From Sphingomonas sp. (lineage in GTDB: Bacteria; Pseudomonadota; Alphaproteobacteria; Sphingomonadales; Sphingomonadaceae): DNA of 7,717 nucleotides. Of the stretch, positions 6,013 to 7,717 are shown in pieces (position 1 is the stretch's first letter; every line of letters begins with the position of its first letter). The stretch lies in contig JAJNQF010000291.1 of NCBI GenBank assembly GCA_021154945.1, positions 1 to 7,717 of the forward strand, written 5' to 3'. The notes beneath the pieces are model-generated. The model saw nothing but the letters and a program-made list of their open reading frames with translations, had not been told where the DNA came from and made no database searches. The position numbers and the translations under genes are program-made.

Positions 6013-6519
6013 TCAAGCCTCGCCGTGCGTTTCGATCAGCGCCGCAGCGAGCGCGTCCTTGGGGGTCTTGCCGCCCCACAGCACGAACTGGAACACGGGG
6101 TAGAAGCGCTCGCATTCTTCAATCGCCGATTCGACGAGCAGTTCGGCGGCCTCGAGCGACATCGTCCCGTCATCGCCGCCATCGACCATCGCCGCATGCC
6201 GGAACAACAATATGCCGCTCGACGACCAGAGCTCGAAATGGCCGATCCAGAGCTGTTCGTTGACCAGCCCGATCGTCTCGTACACCGCCTGGCGGCGCTC
6301 GTCGGGCACCTTGATGTCGGGAAAAGCGAGGAATTGCAGCACGCTATCGTCCTCGCGCCACAGGGCACGCAGTTCATACGTCGCCCAGCTGCCCTTCACG
6401 GTCGCGACAATCTCGTCCTCGTGGCGCTCATGCTCCCAGCCATGCGCAGCATAATAGCTTTCGAGCATGTCGATCGGAGCAGCGTCTTCGTGGTCGTGGT
6501 CTACTTGGTCGAGCATCAT
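6013..6519 (-). CDS. YbjN-domain protein, type III secretion chaperone-like fold
   Basis: Small cytoplasmic protein of 168 residues with a YbjN-type domain (tetrameric chaperone-like fold); biochemical role unknown. It has an acidic, His-rich start (MMLDQVDHDHED), then MLESYYAAHGW (18-28), GSWATYELRALW (43-54), LQFLAFPDIKVPDERR (61-76), NEQLWIGHFELW (87-98), LLFRHAA (104-110) and FYPVFQFVLWGGKTPKDALAAALIETHGEA at the end. The last segment is very characteristic of the alphaproteobacterial version, which I recall next to proC in sphingomonads. ATG 6519 (or 6516, the second Met) fits the domain; the frame continues upstream without similarity. There is no strong ribosome site. It lies 2 bp upstream of proC, so co-transcription is near certain, although a direct proline role is not implied. 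Confidence 0.88.
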   Translation of the reverse strand: MMLDQVDHDHEDAAPIDMLESYYAAHGWEHERHEDEIVATVKGSWATYELRALWREDDSVLQFLAFPDIKVPDERRQAVYETIGLVNEQLWIGHFELWSSSGILLFRHAAMVDGGDDGTMSLEAAELLVESAIEECERFYPVFQFVLWGGKTPKDALAAALIETHGEA

Positions 6520-6535
6520 TAGGTCCGGGCGGTCC

Positions 6536-6564
6536 TTATCGCACGACAAAGGGTGCCGAGGCAA
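6536..6564 (-). promoter_or_regulatory. Candidate promoter for the ybjN-like/proC operon
   Basis: On the minus strand TTGCCT (complement of 6559-6564) and CGATAA (complement of 6536-6541) are 17 bases apart. Transcription would begin about 10 bases before the ATG at 6519, giving a near-leaderless message, which agrees with the lack of a good ribosome site there. Confidence 0.45.
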
Positions 6565-6607
6565 AAACGCCACGGCAACCCCATCGAACCCGTTTGTGCG
6601 GAAAACT

Positions 6608-6658
6608 GTGGAAAAGTCAGTCGACCGACGCCCCGAGCGGTGCATTTACCGTCGACTG
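6608..6658 (-). terminator. Hairpin at the 3' end of ubiK, possible terminator
   Basis: CAGTCGAC (6618-6625) and GTCGACTG (6651-6658) form a perfect 8-bp stem around a 25-base loop. The ubiK stop codon (6617-6619) overlaps the outer stem base pairs. On the minus strand the stem is followed by ACTTTTCC, a short T run. This could separate tspO-ubiK transcription from the downstream operon; the large loop lowers confidence. Confidence 0.4.
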
Positions 6659-6904
6659 GGCCGCGATCTTGGCCTCGAGCGCATCGAGACGCGCCTTCAA
6701 CACATCGTTCTCGTCGCGTGCTGCGGCGGCCATCGCCTTGACCGCGTCGAACTCTTCGCGGCTGACGAAATCGAGCCCGCCGAGCCATTCGCGCGCCCGT
6801 TCCCGCGCGCCCGAACCGGCTTCGCGACCGACGCCCGCAAGCGTACCGGCCGCACCGTTCAAGACCTTGACGATATCGTCGAACACGCGGTTTTCGGACT
6901 GCAT
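6617..6904 (-). CDS. ubiK: UbiK/YqiC (BMFP) accessory factor of ubiquinone synthesis
   Basis: Small coiled-coil protein of 95 residues from the BMFP/YqiC family. In enterobacteria UbiK works with UbiJ in the soluble complex of ubiquinone biosynthesis and can bind membranes. The diagnostic segment is LDFVSREEFDAVKAM (44-58), matching the LDLVSREEFDVQ core of UbiK, followed by a heptad-like coil (DENDVLKARLDALEAKIAAQ, 64-83). The N-terminal half (FDDIVKVLNGAAGTLAGVGREAGSGARERAREWL) is the amphipathic membrane- or partner-binding region. The tail is short and non-conserved. ATG 6904 is the only sensible start; a weak GAAG precedes it. tspO ends 39 bp upstream on the same strand, so the two are probably co-transcribed. 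Whether the alphaproteobacterial member does exactly the UbiK job is inferred from the family. Confidence 0.88.
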   Translation of the reverse strand: MQSENRVFDDIVKVLNGAAGTLAGVGREAGSGARERAREWLGGLDFVSREEFDAVKAMAAAARDENDVLKARLDALEAKIAAQSTVNAPLGASVD

Positions 6905-6943
6905 TGCTTCAAAACCCCAGAGACTGTTGCATATACTGCTGCG

Positions 6944-7495
6944 TCACAGCATTTGGGAGGTACGGGCCGTCGGTGCAAGTGTTTCGGCATCCGGGTTCAA
7001 CTGCCCGATGCTGAACGCGAGCACGCCGGCAAAGCTGATCCACACCATGTACGGCACCATCAGCCACGCCGCAGCCGGCCGGATCCGTGCGAAAACGAAG
7101 GTCGCCGCGATCGACAGCGCCAGCATCGCGACGATCACCAATACCGACGCACCGATCCGGTGCGCGCCGAAGAAGACGGGCGTCCAGGCGAGGTTGAGCA
7201 CGAACTGCCCGACGAACAGCGCGGCCGCGAGCCCGCGCAACCGCGCGCCCCGCGCGTTGAGGATCATCGCCAGCGCGAGCCCGATCAGGATGTAGAGCGT
7301 CGTCCAGACGACCGGAAACACCCAGCCCGGCGGGTTCAGCGCAGGCTTGGCAAGCGCCATGTACCATGCGTTGTCGCTGCCGACGCTGACCGATCGTCCG
7401 GAGAGGAAGCCGAGCAGCAGGATCAGGGGCACGGTCACGACCGCCCAGCGGAGGAACGACATCCTCAACTGGCCCTTCGAAGCGATACCGCCCAC
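6944..7495 (-). CDS. tspO: TspO/MBR-family membrane protein
   Basis: Inner-membrane protein with five transmembrane helices, homologous to bacterial TspO and the mitochondrial translocator protein; family members bind porphyrins, and in Rhodobacter TspO modulates tetrapyrrole-linked gene expression. With numbering from ATG 7462: helix 1 at 5-22, the signature WYMALAKPALNPPGWVFPVVWTTLY (33-57), LNLAWTPVFFG (89-99), and WLMVPYMVWISFAGVLAFSIGQLNP (133-157), with family Trp, Pro and Asn residues present. Two starts compete: GTG 7495 (183 residues, GGAAGG six bases upstream) and ATG 7462 (172 residues, GAAGGG about 10 bases upstream). I list the GTG because its ribosome site is ideally placed. The C-terminus has a short polar tail. 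ubiK follows 39 bp downstream. Confidence 0.92.
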   Translation of the reverse strand: MGGIASKGQLRMSFLRWAVVTVPLILLLGFLSGRSVSVGSDNAWYMALAKPALNPPGWVFPVVWTTLYILIGLALAMILNARGARLRGLAAALFVGQFVLNLAWTPVFFGAHRIGASVLVIVAMLALSIAATFVFARIRPAAAWLMVPYMVWISFAGVLAFSIGQLNPDAETLAPTARTSQML

Positions 7496-7652
7496 ATACG
7501 TCCTTCCGTCTCTACGCGGGCACGTCCTGCCGCGCGTTTGGCGATCCGTAAACCGTGCGTGCGGGGAAATCGTTCCGCTAGTGGTTCATTCCGGCACGGT
7601 GGCGGCGCTGGCCGCGGTTTTGAAGCACACCCACCGCCCACATCCGTCATCC
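7496..7652. other. tspO upstream region
   Basis: This 157-bp stretch precedes tspO. It has a clear ribosome site GGAAGG (complement of 7502-7507) but no -35/-10 pair I can defend. An out-of-frame ATG at 7497 opens a 10-codon frame overlapping the tspO start (see findings). I see no gene or repeat before the element at 7653. Confidence 0.5.
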
Positions 7653-7717
7653 TGACGAAAGTCAGGACCCAGAGTACAGAGCGCAGCCTTCTTGGCTCTG
7701 GGTCCTGACTTTCGTCA
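7653..7717. repeat. REP-like composite inverted repeat, copy 2
   Basis: Bases 7653-7674 and 7696-7717 are perfect inverted copies, 22 bp each, around a 21-base loop. Each arm begins with its own mini-hairpin; on the left CTGAC-GAAA-GTCAG (7652-7665) has a GAAA tetraloop and is followed by GACCCAGAG. The element reaches the window edge, so its right boundary is unseen; GTCATCC (7647-7653) on the left may have a partner beyond the edge. The arm aligns with the arm of the repeat at 1-24 at 14 of 20 positions, suggesting the same family. Noncoding; lies upstream of tspO. Confidence 0.88.

Noticed and set aside
6467..7708. 413-residue plus-strand frame across ubiK and tspO
   Set aside because: Antisense to two recognisable genes and running into the end repeat; its residues are Arg/Asp/His-rich and lack any family pattern.
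1..7717. Search by eye for CRISPR, insertion sequences, phage genes, toxin-antitoxin pairs and defence systems
   Set aside because: All intergenic stretches are short and accounted for; no spaced direct repeats, transposase or defence domains were seen.

Overview
The window looks like GC-rich alphaproteobacterial chromosome, most probably a sphingomonad (Sphingomonas or close relative). The support is the heavily G/C-ending codon use, the character of the LldD, IlvE, TspO and YbjN-like proteins, and imperfect or perfect inverted repeats of the REP-like type that I associate with Sphingomonas intergenic regions. The assignment rests on recognition, not on a search. No phage, insertion sequence, CRISPR array or toxin gene is visible; this is mostly ordinary metabolic chromosome.

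Left third (1-3150): a repeat element (1-92) lies just downstream of lldD, an FMN-dependent L-lactate dehydrogenase on the minus strand. A divergent IclR-family regulator follows on the plus strand. The roughly 160 bp between them carries a clear dyad (1364-1386), a candidate operator. The regulator overlaps the next gene by 4 bp (GTGA); that gene encodes an exported SGNH/GDSL hydrolase. The layout suggests a locally regulated lactate or 2-hydroxy-acid module with a hydrolase co-translated with the regulator.

Middle (3150-5190): tRNA-Gly(CCC) on the minus strand, then a MarR-family regulator (minus) divergent from ilvE (plus, branched-chain aminotransferase) across only 41 bp, then tRNA-Gln(TTG) on the plus strand with a plausible promoter just after ilvE.

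Right third (5190-7717): four minus-strand genes read tspO, ubiK, ybjN-like, proC. tspO and ubiK are 39 bp apart. The YbjN-domain gene and proC are 2 bp apart and clearly co-transcribed. A 97-bp gap between ubiK and the YbjN gene holds a good promoter candidate and, at the end of ubiK, a hairpin followed by a short T run, so this may be two transcripts. The window ends in a second inverted repeat element (7653-7717). Its arms match the arms of the first element in architecture and differ from them by base changes that preserve pairing.

The most interesting signal is this pair of structured repeats at the two ends. Next come the lldD/iclR operator dyad, the overlapping start codons of tspO, and the unusual catalytic end of the SGNH hydrolase.
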